Positions 11,178 through 21,448 are shown, numbered from the stretch's first letter. The stretch is 50,440 nucleotides of DNA from Alphaproteobacteria bacterium (GCA_024642465.1 JAHEBA010000013.1:1-50440); one strand, 5' to 3'. Notes: generated by a model from the letters alone, not told the origin. Made by a program: numbers and translations.

Positions 11178-11876
11178 TTATGTGCGCCTGAACCGGAGAT
11201 AGGCGGAAGATCGGCCCTCGCGCTCCGCCTTTGCCTCATAACGGGTCTGGGGCCAGTCGGCCGGGCGGATGCGCCAGTCATCTGGTTGCTCCGCCATCCA
11301 CTCGAAGCCGCCGTGCCGCACAATCTCGCGCAGCGTCCAGCGGATGTAATCGTCTATGTCGCTCGCCACGCGGAACTCTGCGCCCGGCTTCAGGATGCGG
11401 TGGAGTTCGCGCAGGTTCTGCTGATTGATGAAGCGGCGCTTGTGATGGCGGCTTTTCGGCCACGGGTCGGGGAACAGCAGGAAGGCGCGCGATATGGATG
11501 CCTCGGCGATCTGCGACAGGCGCGGACGAACGTCGTCATCAAGGATGCGGACATTTGAGAGCTGTTGCTCCTCGATCTGGCTCAGCAGTTTCGCGACGCC
11601 GTTTATAAAGGGCTCGGCTCCCAGCAATCCGACATCGGGATTGCGGGCGGCCTGCCAGGCAAGGTGCTCGCCGCCGCCGAAACCGATTTCCAGCCAGACT
11701 TCGTTAACAGGCCGGGTGAACAGGGAGCCGGGATCAGCCAGTACGCCCGGATCGTCCGGCACCCGCAAGCCCGGCAGCATTTCTGCAACGAGGCGCGCAT
11801 GGTTGCGGCGCAGGGATTGGCCGGCACGCCGTCCGAAGAATTTCTCCCCGAAGTCTGGCGTATCCGGTCCGGTCAT
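11178..11876 (-). CDS. trmB: tRNA (guanine-N7-)-methyltransferase
   Basis: A 232-residue TrmB that forms m7G46 in the variable loop of tRNAs using SAM. The SAM-binding motif is VWLEIGFGGGEH (about residues 59-70). The family signature FPDPWPKSRHHKRR follows at about 134-147, and the C-terminal TRYEAKAEREGR is also typical. It lies 25 bases downstream of metK, which makes the cofactor SAM, and the two are probably co-transcribed. It is followed by the rimP promoter and terminator. Confidence 0.96.
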   Translation of the reverse strand: MTGPDTPDFGEKFFGRRAGQSLRRNHARLVAEMLPGLRVPDDPGVLADPGSLFTRPVNEVWLEIGFGGGEHLAWQAARNPDVGLLGAEPFINGVAKLLSQIEEQQLSNVRILDDDVRPRLSQIAEASISRAFLLFPDPWPKSRHHKRRFINQQNLRELHRILKPGAEFRVASDIDDYIRWTLREIVRHGGFEWMAEQPDDWRIRPADWPQTRYEAKAEREGRSSAYLRFRRT

Positions 11877-11901
11877 CTGCTGTCGTTCGACCCGATGCGG
11901 A

Positions 11902-13149
11902 TCAGGCCAGGTCCTTGACCGCAGTCTTGAGCGCAGCGGTCAGGTCGGTCTTTTCCCAGGAGAACGAGCCATCACGGCCCGGCTTGCGGCCGAAGTGCCC
12001 ATACGCGGCGGTCTTGGCGTAGATCGGCTTGTTCAGGTCAAGATGCCGGCGTATGCCCGACGGCGACAGGTCCATAACCTTGCGGATGGCCTGCTCGAGA
12101 ACGGTTTCGTGCACCTTGCCCGTGTCATGGGTATCGACGTAGACCGACAGCGGCTGGGCCACGCCGATGGCATATGACAGCTGGATCGTGCAGCGGTCGG
12201 CCAGCTTGGCGGCCACGATGTTCTTGGCCAGGTAGCGCGCCGCATAGGCGGCAGAGCGGTCGACCTTGGTGGTGTCCTTGCCGGAGAACGCGCCGCCGCC
12301 GTGCGGCGCGGCACCGCCATAGGTATCGACGATGATCTTGCGCCCGGTAAGGCCCGCGTCACCATCAGGTCCGCCAATGACGAATTTTCCGGTCGGGTTG
12401 ATGTACCAGGTGCAGTCCTTGGCAATCGGCAGGCCACCAAGGGCTTCACGAACGTATGGTTCGACGACCGAACGGACCTTCTTCGAATCCCACTTCGGAT
12501 CGAGGTGCTGGGTCGAAACGACGATGGACACCGCTTCCGCGGGCATTCCGTCCGCATAGCGGATCGTCACCTGGCTCTTGGCGTCTGGACCAAGCTTGCC
12601 GGCGTCGCCAGCACCCTTGTGGCGGGCGGCAGCGAGGAGTTCGAGAATCTTGTGCGAATAGTAGATCGGCGCCGGCATCAAGTCCGGGGTCTCTCGGCAA
12701 GCGTAACCGAACATGATGCCCTGGTCGCCGGCACCTTCCTCGCCCTGGCGGTCCGCGGCGCTGTCAACGCCCTGGGCAATGTCGGCCGACTGGGAGTGCA
12801 GAAGAACGTCGATCTTGCAGGTCTTCCAGTGAAAGCCGGCCTGCTCGTAACCGATCGAGCGGATCGCCCGGCGAGCGGCGGAACGGAAACGCGACGGGTT
12901 GATGACCTTGTTGCCATGCTTGTCGGTCTTGAGCAGCGAGTCCGGCACGCGAACCTCGCCTGCAATCACCACGCGGTTGGTCGTTGTCAGAATTTCACAC
13001 GCCACTCGAACGGTCCACGGATCAACGCCGGTCTTGCGGGCCTCCTTGTAAACGAGATCGACGATCTCGTCGGAGATCCGGTCGCACACCTTGTCCGGGT
13101 GGCCTTCGGAAACCGATTCACTGGTGAAGAGATAGTTCTGTCGCGCCAT
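11902..13149 (-). CDS. metK: S-adenosylmethionine synthetase
   Basis: A 415-residue enzyme that makes SAM from methionine and ATP. The N-terminal motif [16 protein letters not shown] and the phosphate-binding loop [16 protein letters not shown] are present, as is [12 protein letters not shown] three codons upstream is possible, but the ATG at 13149 gives the normal start [13 protein letters not shown] and has GGAG ten bases before it. It sits between a small XRE regulator and trmB. The upstream region contains a hairpin and an AT-rich inverted repeat (13183-13294), but I do not recognise a known SAM riboswitch. Confidence 0.97.
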   Translation of the reverse strand: MARQNYLFTSESVSEGHPDKVCDRISDEIVDLVYKEARKTGVDPWTVRVACEILTTTNRVVIAGEVRVPDSLLKTDKHGNKVINPSRFRSAARRAIRSIGYEQAGFHWKTCKIDVLLHSQSADIAQGVDSAADRQGEEGAGDQGIMFGYACRETPDLMPAPIYYSHKILELLAAARHKGAGDAGKLGPDAKSQVTIRYADGMPAEAVSIVVSTQHLDPKWDSKKVRSVVEPYVREALGGLPIAKDCTWYINPTGKFVIGGPDGDAGLTGRKIIVDTYGGAAPHGGGAFSGKDTTKVDRSAAYAARYLAKNIVAAKLADRCTIQLSYAIGVAQPLSVYVDTHDTGKVHETVLEQAIRKVMDLSPSGIRRHLDLNKPIYAKTAAYGHFGRKPGRDGSFSWEKTDLTAALKTAVKDLA

Positions 13150-13182
13150 GGCTTGCAAACTCCGCGAGAGGGGCCAGACCGC

Positions 13183-13294
13183 ACCATATACAGATTTCTT
13201 TATATGATCATGGTGCCGGGTGGCGTCCTTTTGTCAGGCCAAACGGGCGGCGTCAAGCCGACATTGGCCGAGGCGGCACTTTTAAAGCACCGCC
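13183..13294 (-). promoter_or_regulatory. Structured region upstream of metK
   Basis: On the minus strand GGCGGTGC and GTGCCGCC (within 13272-13294) form an eight-bp stem, with two G-U pairs, around an AT loop. It lies about 35 bases past the stop of the regulator gene and has no T-run. Closer to metK, CATATA and TATATG (13185-13190 and 13201-13206) form an inverted repeat with a ten-base spacer. This could be a regulator-binding site or part of a promoter. The function is unknown. Confidence 0.35.
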
Positions 13295-13329
13295 GTCAGC
13301 AGGTATGACTGTGTTGGATTGCCGGAAGT

Positions 13330-13743
13330 TCAGTTGCCGGACGTAGCGGAAATCGACTTCACCAGATCGATCACCTTGCGGCGCACCTCGGGGCTCTTGA
13401 TCTCGGCAAAGGCCCGGATCAGCTGTGCTCCGTCGGAACTGGTCAAAAAGTCGGTCATCTGGAAAGAGTCGCTGCCTTCAGCAAATCCGGCCATGGCCTT
13501 GCCGACCGACTGGCCGGGCATGTCATCGAAGAAGAACTGGACCGGCACATCGAGAATGCGGGCCATCTCGAACAGACGGCTGGCACTGATCCGGTTGGAA
13601 CCCTTCTCATATTTCTGGACCTGCTGGAATGTAAGGTCGAGATGCTCGCCGAGCTTTTCCTGGCTCATCCCCACCAGCATGCGGCGCATCCGCAACCTGC
13701 TTCCAACGTGAACGTCGATCGGGTTTGGCATTTTCGCAGTCAT
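13330..13743 (-). CDS. XRE-family helix-turn-helix regulator
   Basis: A 137-residue protein with a Cro/C1-type HTH at about residues 10-70. The motif MSQEKLGEHLDLTFQQVQKY is the recognition region and is followed by KGSNRISASRLFEMARIL. This family is common in Hyphomicrobiales next to lnt and metK; its targets are unknown to me. The C-terminal half ends VRRKVIDLVKSISA, a typical tail. The ORF extends upstream to 13815, but that part has no family resemblance. I chose the ATG at 13743 (MTAKMPNPIDVHVG); the ATG at 13731 is possible. It might regulate metK, which lies 180 bases downstream, but that is inference. Confidence 0.88.
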   Translation of the reverse strand: MTAKMPNPIDVHVGSRLRMRRMLVGMSQEKLGEHLDLTFQQVQKYEKGSNRISASRLFEMARILDVPVQFFFDDMPGQSVGKAMAGFAEGSDSFQMTDFLTSSDGAQLIRAFAEIKSPEVRRKVIDLVKSISATSGN

Positions 13744-13926
13744 TGTTACCAATACATCCGCTAAGGCGTACGGGATTTCACTCCCGCAAGCAATGGTTTC
13801 ATCGGACGCCAGCATGGCTTCTCATGAGCGAAGAATCTGGATGTGGGCGAATTGCAGCCTCATACTCAGCCCCGCCACGCCAAGGAACCGGCGAACTCAA
13901 CTTCCCCGTAAGTGACAGGTACACCA

Positions 13927-15522
13927 TTACAGGTTGTTCAGTCTACAAATTAAAACTACCGTAAGGAAAACAAGTGCCAGGGCCGCAAACAGGGCGTCAC
14001 CCAACATGGCGTACCATGTAACAGGGAGAGTTGCGGGCAGTGCAGCTTGAAGTATGCCGGTTTCGAACAGCGGAAGACTGGCGCGTACCCGGCCTGCTGA
14101 ATCGATCATGGCGGATATGCCGGTGTTGGCTGCACGTATCATCGGCAGCCCCTGCTCAATTGAACGAAACCGGGCCTGAACAAGATGCTGGTGAGGCCCC
14201 CCGGAGGTGCCGAACCAGGCGTCATTTGTGACATTTACCAATAACTTGGGCAGTTGCTTGCGAGGAAAGCTGCGAGGAAAGACCGCCTCGTAACAGATGA
14301 AACCGGCGAACGAAGGCATGCCGGGAACCGCCACCACGGTGTCGGCCTGCCCTTCCGAAAAACCGGATGGCAGCCGGGCCAGCTGGCGTATGCCCAAAGG
14401 TTCAAGGACGGCCGGAAAGGGAAGGAATTCGCCGAACGGCACCAGCCTCACCTTGTCATGCCGGCCCATCATCTGACCGCCGTGACCAAAGACGAGAAGG
14501 CTGTTGTAGATTCTTGTTGTTCCGTCAGCTTCCGCCGAGCGATACAACCCTCCCGTGAGCAGGAAACTACCTTTCGGCAACAGCTTTGCTATCCGCTCGC
14601 GCAGGCCATCCTCCTCGGCCAGCAACAGCGGCAGCGCACTCTCTGGCCATACTACCAGAGGTGGAACCTGCAGGTCTGCAGGCCAGGGCCGGGCAGTCAT
14701 CTGGAGATAGATCGAGACGATCTCGTCACGCCGGGTCCTGTCCCACTTTATGTTCTGCGGGATGCTCGGCTGGACGATCCGGACCAGCGGTGCCGCCGAC
14801 TGCGGATCGGCGGCCCGGGCAATGGCGTCATAATCTGTCACGCGCTGATTGCCCCAGACATGAAGACCGATAACCGTGGCAGCCATGATGCCGGCATAGG
14901 CCAGGCCGGACCGGTGAGGACCGCGTTTCGGGTGGCCAGGCTGCCAAAACGCTGCAGGCGCGGCAGATGCGAGCAGAACCAGCAGCGTAAGCGCGTAGAT
15001 GCCGCCAAGACTCGCAGCCTGTGACAGACCTTCGAACGGTTCTGCCGCATAGCCGGGCAGGTTCCATGGAAAGCCGGTGAGCATGTGGCCACGCAGCCAC
15101 TCCCCAGCCGACAGCAGGCAAGCCAGCAGCATCAGGCGGCGCCAGCCCGTGTCCCAGAACCGGGCAGCCAACCCTGCGGCCGCACCCCAGTAAAGCGCGA
15201 GATAGGCCGGCAAGCCTGCCACCGCAAACGGAATTAGCGCGGCAAACTTCTCCGGCTCCACCCGGAAAGCCTCGGATATCCACCACAGGGACGGCACGAA
15301 ATAGCCGAAGGCAAAGCTCCAGCCGATTGCAAAACCACGTGCGAATGACCGCCTTTCACCGGCCCCGTCCAGCAACCATACAAGACCCGGCACACACACC
15401 AGCAAGACCGGCCACAAACCGAATGGAGGCAATGACAAGCTGGCAACCGCTCCGGCCAGCATTGCTGCAAGGCACGCTGCCAGCGTCGTGCGGTGAAGAA
15501 CGTGACTGGACCCTGTGCTCAA
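13927..15522 (-). CDS. lnt: Apolipoprotein N-acyltransferase
   Basis: A 531-residue inner-membrane enzyme that adds the third acyl chain to lipoproteins. The N-terminal part (about 12-230) has several hydrophobic membrane segments. A nitrilase-like domain follows (about 245-480), then a last membrane helix at the C-terminus. The catalytic triad is visible: Glu294 in WPESALP, Lys357 in RHDKVRL and Cys410 in FICYEAVFP. The start is TTG at 15522: an in-frame stop lies two codons before it, and GGGGGT sits eight bases upstream. The next in-frame ATG would remove part of the first membrane segment. It lies 63 bases after corC, a common pairing. Confidence 0.95.
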   Translation of the reverse strand: MSTGSSHVLHRTTLAACLAAMLAGAVASLSLPPFGLWPVLLVCVPGLVWLLDGAGERRSFARGFAIGWSFAFGYFVPSLWWISEAFRVEPEKFAALIPFAVAGLPAYLALYWGAAAGLAARFWDTGWRRLMLLACLLSAGEWLRGHMLTGFPWNLPGYAAEPFEGLSQAASLGGIYALTLLVLLASAAPAAFWQPGHPKRGPHRSGLAYAGIMAATVIGLHVWGNQRVTDYDAIARAADPQSAAPLVRIVQPSIPQNIKWDRTRRDEIVSIYLQMTARPWPADLQVPPLVVWPESALPLLLAEEDGLRERIAKLLPKGSFLLTGGLYRSAEADGTTRIYNSLLVFGHGGQMMGRHDKVRLVPFGEFLPFPAVLEPLGIRQLARLPSGFSEGQADTVVAVPGMPSFAGFICYEAVFPRSFPRKQLPKLLVNVTNDAWFGTSGGPHQHLVQARFRSIEQGLPMIRAANTGISAMIDSAGRVRASLPLFETGILQAALPATLPVTWYAMLGDALFAALALVFLTVVLICRLNNL

Positions 15523-15585
15523 GGCTGGCTACCCCCGCCGCTTGGACTGCCCACGATTGCGCCAGGCAGTACGTGTGAAGACAGG

Positions 15586-16641
15586 TCAGTGTGTGGTCTG
15601 CCGGTCAGGTGCAGCCGCAGGGCGTGACTGTGATGGCTGCGCTGGACGGCTCGGTGCAGACTGGCGCGGCCCCTTGTGAATCGCAATACGGCGAACACGG
15701 CGGGGATCAGCAGCCACAACCTCGAACTCGATACCGGCAGGATGACGAATCAGCTCTCCCCGTGCTGGCACGCGGCCGAGCATGTGAAAGATCAGGCCGC
15801 CAAGCGTATCGGCCTCTTCCTCTTCTTCTTCGGACAGCAGCTCGAGGCCGAGGAGCTCCTCGGCGTCTTCGATCTCGTACCTGGCGTCGGCAACCCAGGA
15901 GTTTTCCGCAACCTGGCTGATAAGTTCGTCCTTCTCGTCATGCTCGTCGGCAATATCGCCGACGATCTCTTCAACGAGGTCCTCGATCGTGACCAGGCCA
16001 TCGGTGCCGCCATACTCATCCACCACCACTGCCATGTGACTATGGGTAGACTGCATCTTCACCAGAAGGTCTGGCGCAGGCATCGATGGCGGTACGTAAA
16101 GAAGGTCGCGCATGATGCCGAGTTCACCAACCCTGGTCTTCAGATTGGCGGCAGACAGCGTCCACGCTCCAGCCAGCTTGCCGCCACCCTTTGCATTGCG
16201 GCCACGCTTGCCCCTCGAGTTGAGCCAGCCGAGAAAATCCTTGATGTGCACCATGCCGATGGGCTCATCCAGGGTTTCGCGGTAGACCGGCAGGCGCGAA
16301 TGCCCGGCGTCGAGGAAATACTCAAGCAAGTCGGAAACCGTGCTCGACGCTTCCACGGCAATGATCTCGGCGCGCGCCACCATGACATCATCGACCCGCA
16401 GGTCCGAAAACTCGATGAGGTTCAACATCATCGACTTCGCATCCGCGCGGAAGTTCGAGGCGCCAGCTTCCTCGGTATGGCGGTCAAGCACGCCCTCGAG
16501 GCTCTCACGCAAGGTCTCGTCGCTCTTGCCGAAGCCGAAGGCGCGTTTCAGGCGGGAAAAGAAGCCGGCGCTGTCATTGCGCGGCGATTCAAGGCTGGTG
16601 CCGGCCCCGTTGCGGGGCAAACTAGATTGGTCGTCGTCCAT
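15586..16641 (-). CDS. corC: CBS-domain protein of the CorC/TlyC (HlyC) family
   Basis: A 351-residue protein with two CBS domains (about 75-210) and a CorC_HlyC transporter-associated domain at the C-terminus (about 225-315, with [19 protein letters not shown]). It lacks the DUF21 membrane domain of full-length relatives, so it is the soluble form. The motifs [14 protein letters not shown] and [19 protein letters not shown] are typical. Family members are linked to magnesium or cobalt efflux, or called hemolysin-like; the function here is inferred from the family only. It lies between ybeY and lnt, a conserved order. Confidence 0.9.
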   Translation of the reverse strand: MDDDQSSLPRNGAGTSLESPRNDSAGFFSRLKRAFGFGKSDETLRESLEGVLDRHTEEAGASNFRADAKSMMLNLIEFSDLRVDDVMVARAEIIAVEASSTVSDLLEYFLDAGHSRLPVYRETLDEPIGMVHIKDFLGWLNSRGKRGRNAKGGGKLAGAWTLSAANLKTRVGELGIMRDLLYVPPSMPAPDLLVKMQSTHSHMAVVVDEYGGTDGLVTIEDLVEEIVGDIADEHDEKDELISQVAENSWVADARYEIEDAEELLGLELLSEEEEEEADTLGGLIFHMLGRVPARGELIRHPAGIEFEVVAADPRRVRRIAIHKGPRQSAPSRPAQPSQSRPAAAPDRQTTH

Positions 16642-16699
16642 CAGGGCTGCCGGACCCGGGATCCGGTACTCTCCTTGTCATCAAACGGGCCGTTGAGGC

Positions 16700-17170
16700 T
16701 CACTCATATGGGTCGGGTATACCCAAGTTCGCAAGTATTTCTTTCTCGAGGCTTTCCATTTGTTCTGCATCGTCATCATTTTGATGGTCATAGCCCATTA
16801 TGTGCAAGAATCCATGAACGACAAGATGGGTGAAATGGTGCTCCAGCGGCTTGTCCTGTTCGGCCGCTTCGCGGGCAACCACACCGGCTGCGAGTATGAT
16901 CTCGCCAAGCGGTCTTGGCGCGCCCGGCGGCAGCACCATGCCCGCTGCTGCCGGAAACGACAGGACATTGGTAGGCTTCGGCTTACCGCGCCACTGGGCG
17001 TTCAACACCGCGACCTCGTCATCGGTCGACAGAACGACGTCAACCTCGGTGTCCCCCGGGGTGGTATCGAGAGCGGTTGCTGCCGCATTCACTGCCCGGG
17101 TTGCAAGCACCGCCGCCTCAGGCAACAGCAAGCGCCATGCCTCTTCGTCGGTGTCGATGCTGACGATCAC
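16700..17170 (-). CDS. ybeY: Endoribonuclease YbeY, 16S rRNA maturation
   Basis: A 156-residue metal-dependent RNase involved in 16S rRNA 3'-end maturation and 70S quality control. The zinc-binding signature HGFLHIMGYDH is present, with His119, His123 and His129. The start ATG overlaps the phoH stop as ATGA, which suggests translational coupling. YbeY and PhoH/YbeZ are known functional partners, so the context fits well. Confidence 0.96.
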   Translation of the reverse strand: MIVSIDTDEEAWRLLLPEAAVLATRAVNAAATALDTTPGDTEVDVVLSTDDEVAVLNAQWRGKPKPTNVLSFPAAAGMVLPPGAPRPLGEIILAAGVVAREAAEQDKPLEHHFTHLVVHGFLHIMGYDHQNDDDAEQMESLEKEILANLGIPDPYE

Positions 17171-18204
17171 GGCTTGCGTGGCTTGGCGGCCGGCTCCCAG
17201 CCTGCACGGTCATAGGCATCGACAATCTTGGTGACCAGCGGATGGCGGACGATATCGGCGTTGCCGAACTTGACTTGCGCAATCTCGTTAACGCCCTTGA
17301 GGTAATCCAGCGCCTGCGTCAGGCCAGAAGTGATGCCGGCCGGGAGATCGACCTGCGTCGGGTCGCCGGTAATGACCATGCGCGAGCCCTCGCCGAGACG
17401 GGTGAGGAACATCTTCATCTGCTGGGGCGTGGTGTTCTGCGCTTCATCGAGAATGATGAAGGCGCGTGAAAGGGTCCGTCCCCGCATGAAGGCCAGCGGC
17501 GCAATCTCTATGGTGTTGTCAGCAAGTCCCTTGACCACGGCTTCGGCAGGCATGACGTCATACAGCGCGTCATAGAGCGGGCGCAGATAGGGATCGACCT
17601 TTTCCTTCATGTCGCCGGGAAGGAAGCCCAGCCGCTCTCCCGCCTCCACGGCAGGGCGTGACAGGATGATGCGATCGACCTTGCCGGCCATCAGTTCCGC
17701 AGCGGCGCACACAACGGCCAGATAGGTTTTGCCGGTGCCGGCAGGACCAACGCCGAAAACCAGCTGACTGGATGCTATCGCTTCAAGATAGACCTTCTGG
17801 CCGGGCGAGCGCGCCATGACCACCTTGCGGCGGGTCCGCACGGCAGCGACGTCGGACTTGCCGGAGCTTGTCACCGGCATCGGCACCATTGCCATGCGGA
17901 TGGCACCATCCAAGTCTCCGCGTCCGACTTCGAGACCCTCGAGCGCGCGCTCGTACAGCTCCACCAGAACCTGGCGGGCCATCTCGCGACCGCCTTCGGT
18001 ACCCTGGATCGCCACCTTGTTGCCGCGCGGGGTAATGTCGACGCCCAGCCGGTCCTCGATCAGCAGGAGGTGCTCATCATGCTCGCCGAACACCAGCATC
18101 AGCAGGCGGTTGTCGTCGAAGCTCAAGGTGGTGGTGCCGAGTGCAGGCGCGGAGCGGGTTTGCCGCGGTGTGGCAGACTTTGACTGGGCGGTGCGTGGGC
18201 TCAA
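17167..18204 (-). CDS. phoH: PhoH-family ATPase (YbeZ-like)
   Basis: A 345-residue protein. The N-terminal region contains a KH-like segment (DRLGVDITPRGNKVAIQG, about residues 50-67). The PhoH ATPase domain follows, with Walker A GPAGTGKTYLA (about 153-163) and Walker B FIILDEAQNTT. It is a predicted ATPase or helicase that works with YbeY on rRNA. Its stop overlaps the ybeY start by four bases. miaB lies 58 bases upstream on the same strand. Confidence 0.95.
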   Translation of the reverse strand: MSPRTAQSKSATPRQTRSAPALGTTTLSFDDNRLLMLVFGEHDEHLLLIEDRLGVDITPRGNKVAIQGTEGGREMARQVLVELYERALEGLEVGRGDLDGAIRMAMVPMPVTSSGKSDVAAVRTRRKVVMARSPGQKVYLEAIASSQLVFGVGPAGTGKTYLAVVCAAAELMAGKVDRIILSRPAVEAGERLGFLPGDMKEKVDPYLRPLYDALYDVMPAEAVVKGLADNTIEIAPLAFMRGRTLSRAFIILDEAQNTTPQQMKMFLTRLGEGSRMVITGDPTQVDLPAGITSGLTQALDYLKGVNEIAQVKFGNADIVRHPLVTKIVDAYDRAGWEPAAKPRKP

Positions 18205-18262
18205 AGGGCCTTAAACTCCTGATTCGCTGAAAGCGCGCATTCGAATCACATCACAAAGCGGT

Positions 18263-19636
18263 TCATGCATCAACCATGTGACCGGTCAATGAATTGGGGC
18301 CTGTTCCAGTGATTTCAACCCGTACCGTCTCACCGATGCTTCGATGGCCTGCCTCCAGGAAGACCGATTGAAGATAAGGAGACCTGCCAACGAGCTGTCC
18401 TGCCTTGCGTCCGGGCTTTTCCAGCAGCACATCCAGCGTGCGTCCGACACAGGCGTTGTTGAAGTCTGCCTGCTGCGCACCCAGCAATGCCTGAAGCCGG
18501 GCAAGGCGATCAGACTTCACATCTTCCGGCACTTGACCATAATGCCCGGCGGCAGGCGTGCCAGGACGCGGCGAGTACTTGAACGAAAAGGCCTGGGCAT
18601 AGGTCACGCCGCGGACCAGTTGCATCGTCGCCTCAAAGTCGTCGTCCGTTTCGCCGGGAAAGCCGACGATAAAGTCGGATGACATGGCGATGTCGGGCCG
18701 TGCCGCACGGATGCGGGCAACAAGATCGTTATAGCTTCGCGCGGTATGCTTTCGGTTCATGGCCTTGAGGATGCGGTCCGAACCGGACTGCACAGGCAGG
18801 TGCAGATACGGCATCACCTTCGGGTTGGAGCCGTGGGCCGCGATGAGCGCGTCATCCATGTCGCGCGGATGGCTGGTGGTGTAGCGAAGCCGCTCAAGAC
18901 CATCGATAGCCGACAGTTCATCGAGCAGATGGCCGAGAGTCCAGCTGCCGCCATCGAGGCCTTCGCCGTGCCAGCCATTGACATTCTGGCCCAGCAGCGT
19001 GATCTCCCGCACCCCGGCATCCACCAGCTGGCGAGCCTCGGCGACGATGCGCTGGGCAGGACGCGAGAATTCAGCGCCGCGAGTGTACGGCACCACGCAG
19101 AACGTGCAGAACTTGTCGCAACCTTCCTGAACGGTGAGGAATGCGGCTACGCCGCGCTTGAGCATCTTTGCCCCTGCCGGCGCGTCCAGCGCGTCGAACT
19201 TCTCATCGGCAGGAAACTCCGTTTCGACGACGGCGCTGCCGGTTTCGGCTTGCTCGTCGAGCAGCTCCGGCAGGCGGTGGTAGGTCTGCGGACCGAACAC
19301 GAGATCCACGACCGGTGCACGCCGAACGATTTCCTCGCCCTCGGCCTGGGCGACGCAGCCCGCAACTGCAATCTTCATGGCGCCGCCTGCCTGGTCCTTC
19401 ATGAGGCGCAGCCGGCCGAGTTCGGAATAGACCTTCTCAGCCGCCTTTTCACGGATATGGCAGGTATTTAGAATGACCAGGTCGGCGCCATAGGCCGTAT
19501 CGGTCACGGCATAACCCCGGCCACCCAGCACTTCGCCCATGCGCTGGCTGTCATAGACGTTCATCTGGCAGCCGTAAGTCTTGATGAAGACCTTGCGCTG
19601 GTTACCGTCCGTACCGGCGGCAGATGCTGTGCTCAT
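18263..19636 (-). CDS. miaB: tRNA-2-methylthio-N6-dimethylallyladenosine synthase
   Basis: A 457-residue radical-SAM methylthiotransferase that adds the 2-methylthio group to i6A37 of tRNAs. The N-terminal MTTase cluster cysteines are Cys23 (YGCQMN), Cys59 (NTCHIR) and Cys94 (AGCVAQ). The radical-SAM cluster is C173-x3-C177-x2-C180 in [14 protein letters not shown] domain closes the protein. Several starts are in frame: a GTG at 19702 overlaps the upstream stop as GTGA and would add 22 residues. I prefer the ATG at 19636 because GGAG lies seven bases before it and the upstream residues are not family-like. Confidence 0.96.
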   Translation of the reverse strand: MSTASAAGTDGNQRKVFIKTYGCQMNVYDSQRMGEVLGGRGYAVTDTAYGADLVILNTCHIREKAAEKVYSELGRLRLMKDQAGGAMKIAVAGCVAQAEGEEIVRRAPVVDLVFGPQTYHRLPELLDEQAETGSAVVETEFPADEKFDALDAPAGAKMLKRGVAAFLTVQEGCDKFCTFCVVPYTRGAEFSRPAQRIVAEARQLVDAGVREITLLGQNVNGWHGEGLDGGSWTLGHLLDELSAIDGLERLRYTTSHPRDMDDALIAAHGSNPKVMPYLHLPVQSGSDRILKAMNRKHTARSYNDLVARIRAARPDIAMSSDFIVGFPGETDDDFEATMQLVRGVTYAQAFSFKYSPRPGTPAAGHYGQVPEDVKSDRLARLQALLGAQQADFNNACVGRTLDVLLEKPGRKAGQLVGRSPYLQSVFLEAGHRSIGETVRVEITGTGPNSLTGHMVDA

Positions 19637-19698
19637 GCTGCTGCTCCGTTGCATATCTGCCGAGGCTATAGTCATTCCGGGTGCCGGTGACAACCGGT

Positions 19699-20826
19699 TC
19701 ACAGATCAAGCCGCGCGGTGACAGCGTCGCGGCGGGTGCCATCCGCACGTTGATAATAGCCTATGCGAACGCCGGTCTGGCAAAAGCCGGCGCCGGCGTA
19801 GAGCGCTGCCGCGGCGGGGTTATCGTCAGCGTATTCGATGAACAGGCAAGAAGAACCTGCACCGCGCGCCAGCTTGAACAGGTCTTTGAGCAAAGCCTTG
19901 CCAACACCACGCCTTCGCATGGATGGAGCAACCGCAATGGTCAGTATCTCCATCTCGTCCGCTGCCTTTCGGGCCAACACGAAACCGCAAGGCTGCTGGA
20001 CCCCTGGCTCTGACGTGACCGCGAGCAGACACACTCTGCCAGGTGCGTCAACCATGCTTGCCAGTGAACCGGCATCCCATGCGTCTTCGAAGGCCTGAGC
20101 GTGAAGCTCCGCAAGCATTGGTGCGTGGTCAGGTCCAACCTGCCGGATCGCCACAGCCAGGGCTTCATGACGCACCAGCGGCGCCTGAGCCTTCGCATCG
20201 GGCGCACGGATGTAGAAGGGCGATGGTGGAGCAGCGTCCGGATCGAGTCCGGCAGCCAGACGTGCAATGACAGTGAAGTCAGGCAGGCCAGTCGAACCGG
20301 ACCGCACAAGGCCCGCAGGCAACTGCAGCAGTTCAGCGCCTGAGCCGACGATGGTGCCGCAAACCTCGGCCAGCCTGACCTGGGCTGCATCGATTCCCAT
20401 CACGGCTGCCTCGCAGACAGGCCGGCCTGAAGCATCGAAACCCTGAACATATACTTCAGAGCGCCGTGCATCCTGCACGACCCAGATGTCTCCACGCGCG
20501 CCAGCGCCAACGGCCTGCGTGGCCAGTGACTGAAACGTGGTGATGCCGAGTGCCGGTGCATCGAGTACCAGCGCCAGACCCCTGATGAAGGCAAGCCCGA
20601 TGCGGACACCCGTAAAGGTACCGGGACCCGAGCTGGCCGCCAGGCGGTCGATCCCGCGCAAGGTGTTTCCAGCCGTCGCAACAGCCTCACGAACCATGGC
20701 TGGCAGCCGCTCGGCATGCCCTTGCTGCATGGGCTCTGATATCGCAGCCAGCACAGCATCCGACCCGGCATCGTAGACGCAAGCCGAACAGGCAGCATGC
20801 GCGGTATCGACGGCGAGAACGATCAT
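19699..20826 (-). CDS. TsaB-RimI fusion: t6A synthesis subunit and GNAT acetyltransferase
   Basis: One 375-residue frame joins two proteins that are usually separate. Residues 1 to about 218 are TsaB, the partner of TsaD in t6A37 tRNA modification, with the signature [16 protein letters not shown] (65-80) and the usual C-terminal [13 protein letters not shown]. Residues from about 224 are a GNAT domain like RimI, which acetylates the N-terminus of ribosomal protein S18. The acetyl-CoA loop is RRRGVG (304-309), and FIEYADDN plus ALYAGAGF are also present. No stop or start separates the halves. The linker is about six to ten residues. It lies directly upstream of miaB, another position-37 tRNA modifier. 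Confidence 0.93.
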   Translation of the reverse strand: MIVLAVDTAHAACSACVYDAGSDAVLAAISEPMQQGHAERLPAMVREAVATAGNTLRGIDRLAASSGPGTFTGVRIGLAFIRGLALVLDAPALGITTFQSLATQAVGAGARGDIWVVQDARRSEVYVQGFDASGRPVCEAAVMGIDAAQVRLAEVCGTIVGSGAELLQLPAGLVRSGSTGLPDFTVIARLAAGLDPDAAPPSPFYIRAPDAKAQAPLVRHEALAVAIRQVGPDHAPMLAELHAQAFEDAWDAGSLASMVDAPGRVCLLAVTSEPGVQQPCGFVLARKAADEMEILTIAVAPSMRRRGVGKALLKDLFKLARGAGSSCLFIEYADDNPAAAALYAGAGFCQTGVRIGYYQRADGTRRDAVTARLDL

Positions 20827-20890
20827 GTGCTTGTCACCGAGTGTTTCCGGACATGCCCGGTCAATATCAGGCGATGCGCTGTGGCCGCCG

Positions 20891-21448
20891 TCAGACCGGA
20901 CGAACTTCGCTCACTTCCGGAATGAAGTGGCGCAGCAGGTTCTCGATACCGTGCTTGAGCGTAGCGGTAGAGCTGGGGCAACCGGCACAGGCGCCTTTCA
21001 TGTGCAGGTAGACTACGCCTTCGCGGAAACCGTGGAACGTGATGTCGCCGCCATCCTGCGCAACGGCCGGGCGCACGCGGGTGTCCAGCAGTTCCTTAAT
21101 GGTCGACACGATCTGCTCGTCGGCTTCGGCATAATCTCCGGCAGTGTCAGCCGCCGCACCCTGCTCGGCACGAATGACCGGCGCGCCTGACATGTAGTGC
21201 TCCATGATGGCGCCGAGTATTGACGGCTTGAGGTGCTGCCATTCACCATCCGCCTTGGTGACGGTGATGAAATCTGCGCCGAGGAACACGCCCTCCACGC
21301 CATCGATACCGAACAGCCGCTCGGCGAGCGGCGAAACGCCGGCCTCTTCTGCAGAGCGGAAGTCGCGCGGATCACCATCAACAACCGGCTTTCCGGGAAT
21401 GAACTTCAGCGTGCTCGGATTGGGTGTGGCTTCGGTCTGAATGAACAT
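20891..21448 (-). CDS. NifU-like Fe-S cluster carrier (Nfu type)
   Basis: A 185-residue protein with an N-terminal Nfu_N domain (about 1-90, starting MFIQTEATPNPSTLKF) and a C-terminal NifU domain (about 110-180). The cluster-binding cysteines are Cys154 and Cys157 in GACAGCPSS. It carries Fe-S clusters to target proteins. I chose the ATG at 21448, which has GGAGG nine bases upstream; the frame extends further but without family resemblance. A perfect 7-3-7 palindrome lies 69-85 bases upstream. Nearby MiaB and HemW are Fe-S enzymes that could be clients, but that is only inference. Confidence 0.94.
   Translation of the reverse strand: MFIQTEATPNPSTLKFIPGKPVVDGDPRDFRSAEEAGVSPLAERLFGIDGVEGVFLGADFITVTKADGEWQHLKPSILGAIMEHYMSGAPVIRAEQGAAADTAGDYAEADEQIVSTIKELLDTRVRPAVAQDGGDITFHGFREGVVYLHMKGACAGCPSSTATLKHGIENLLRHFIPEVSEVRPV

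Noticed and set aside
13150..13329. A SAM-II or SAM/SAH riboswitch before metK
   Set aside because: The conserved riboswitch sequences I know are not visible. Only generic hairpins are present, so no riboswitch is called.
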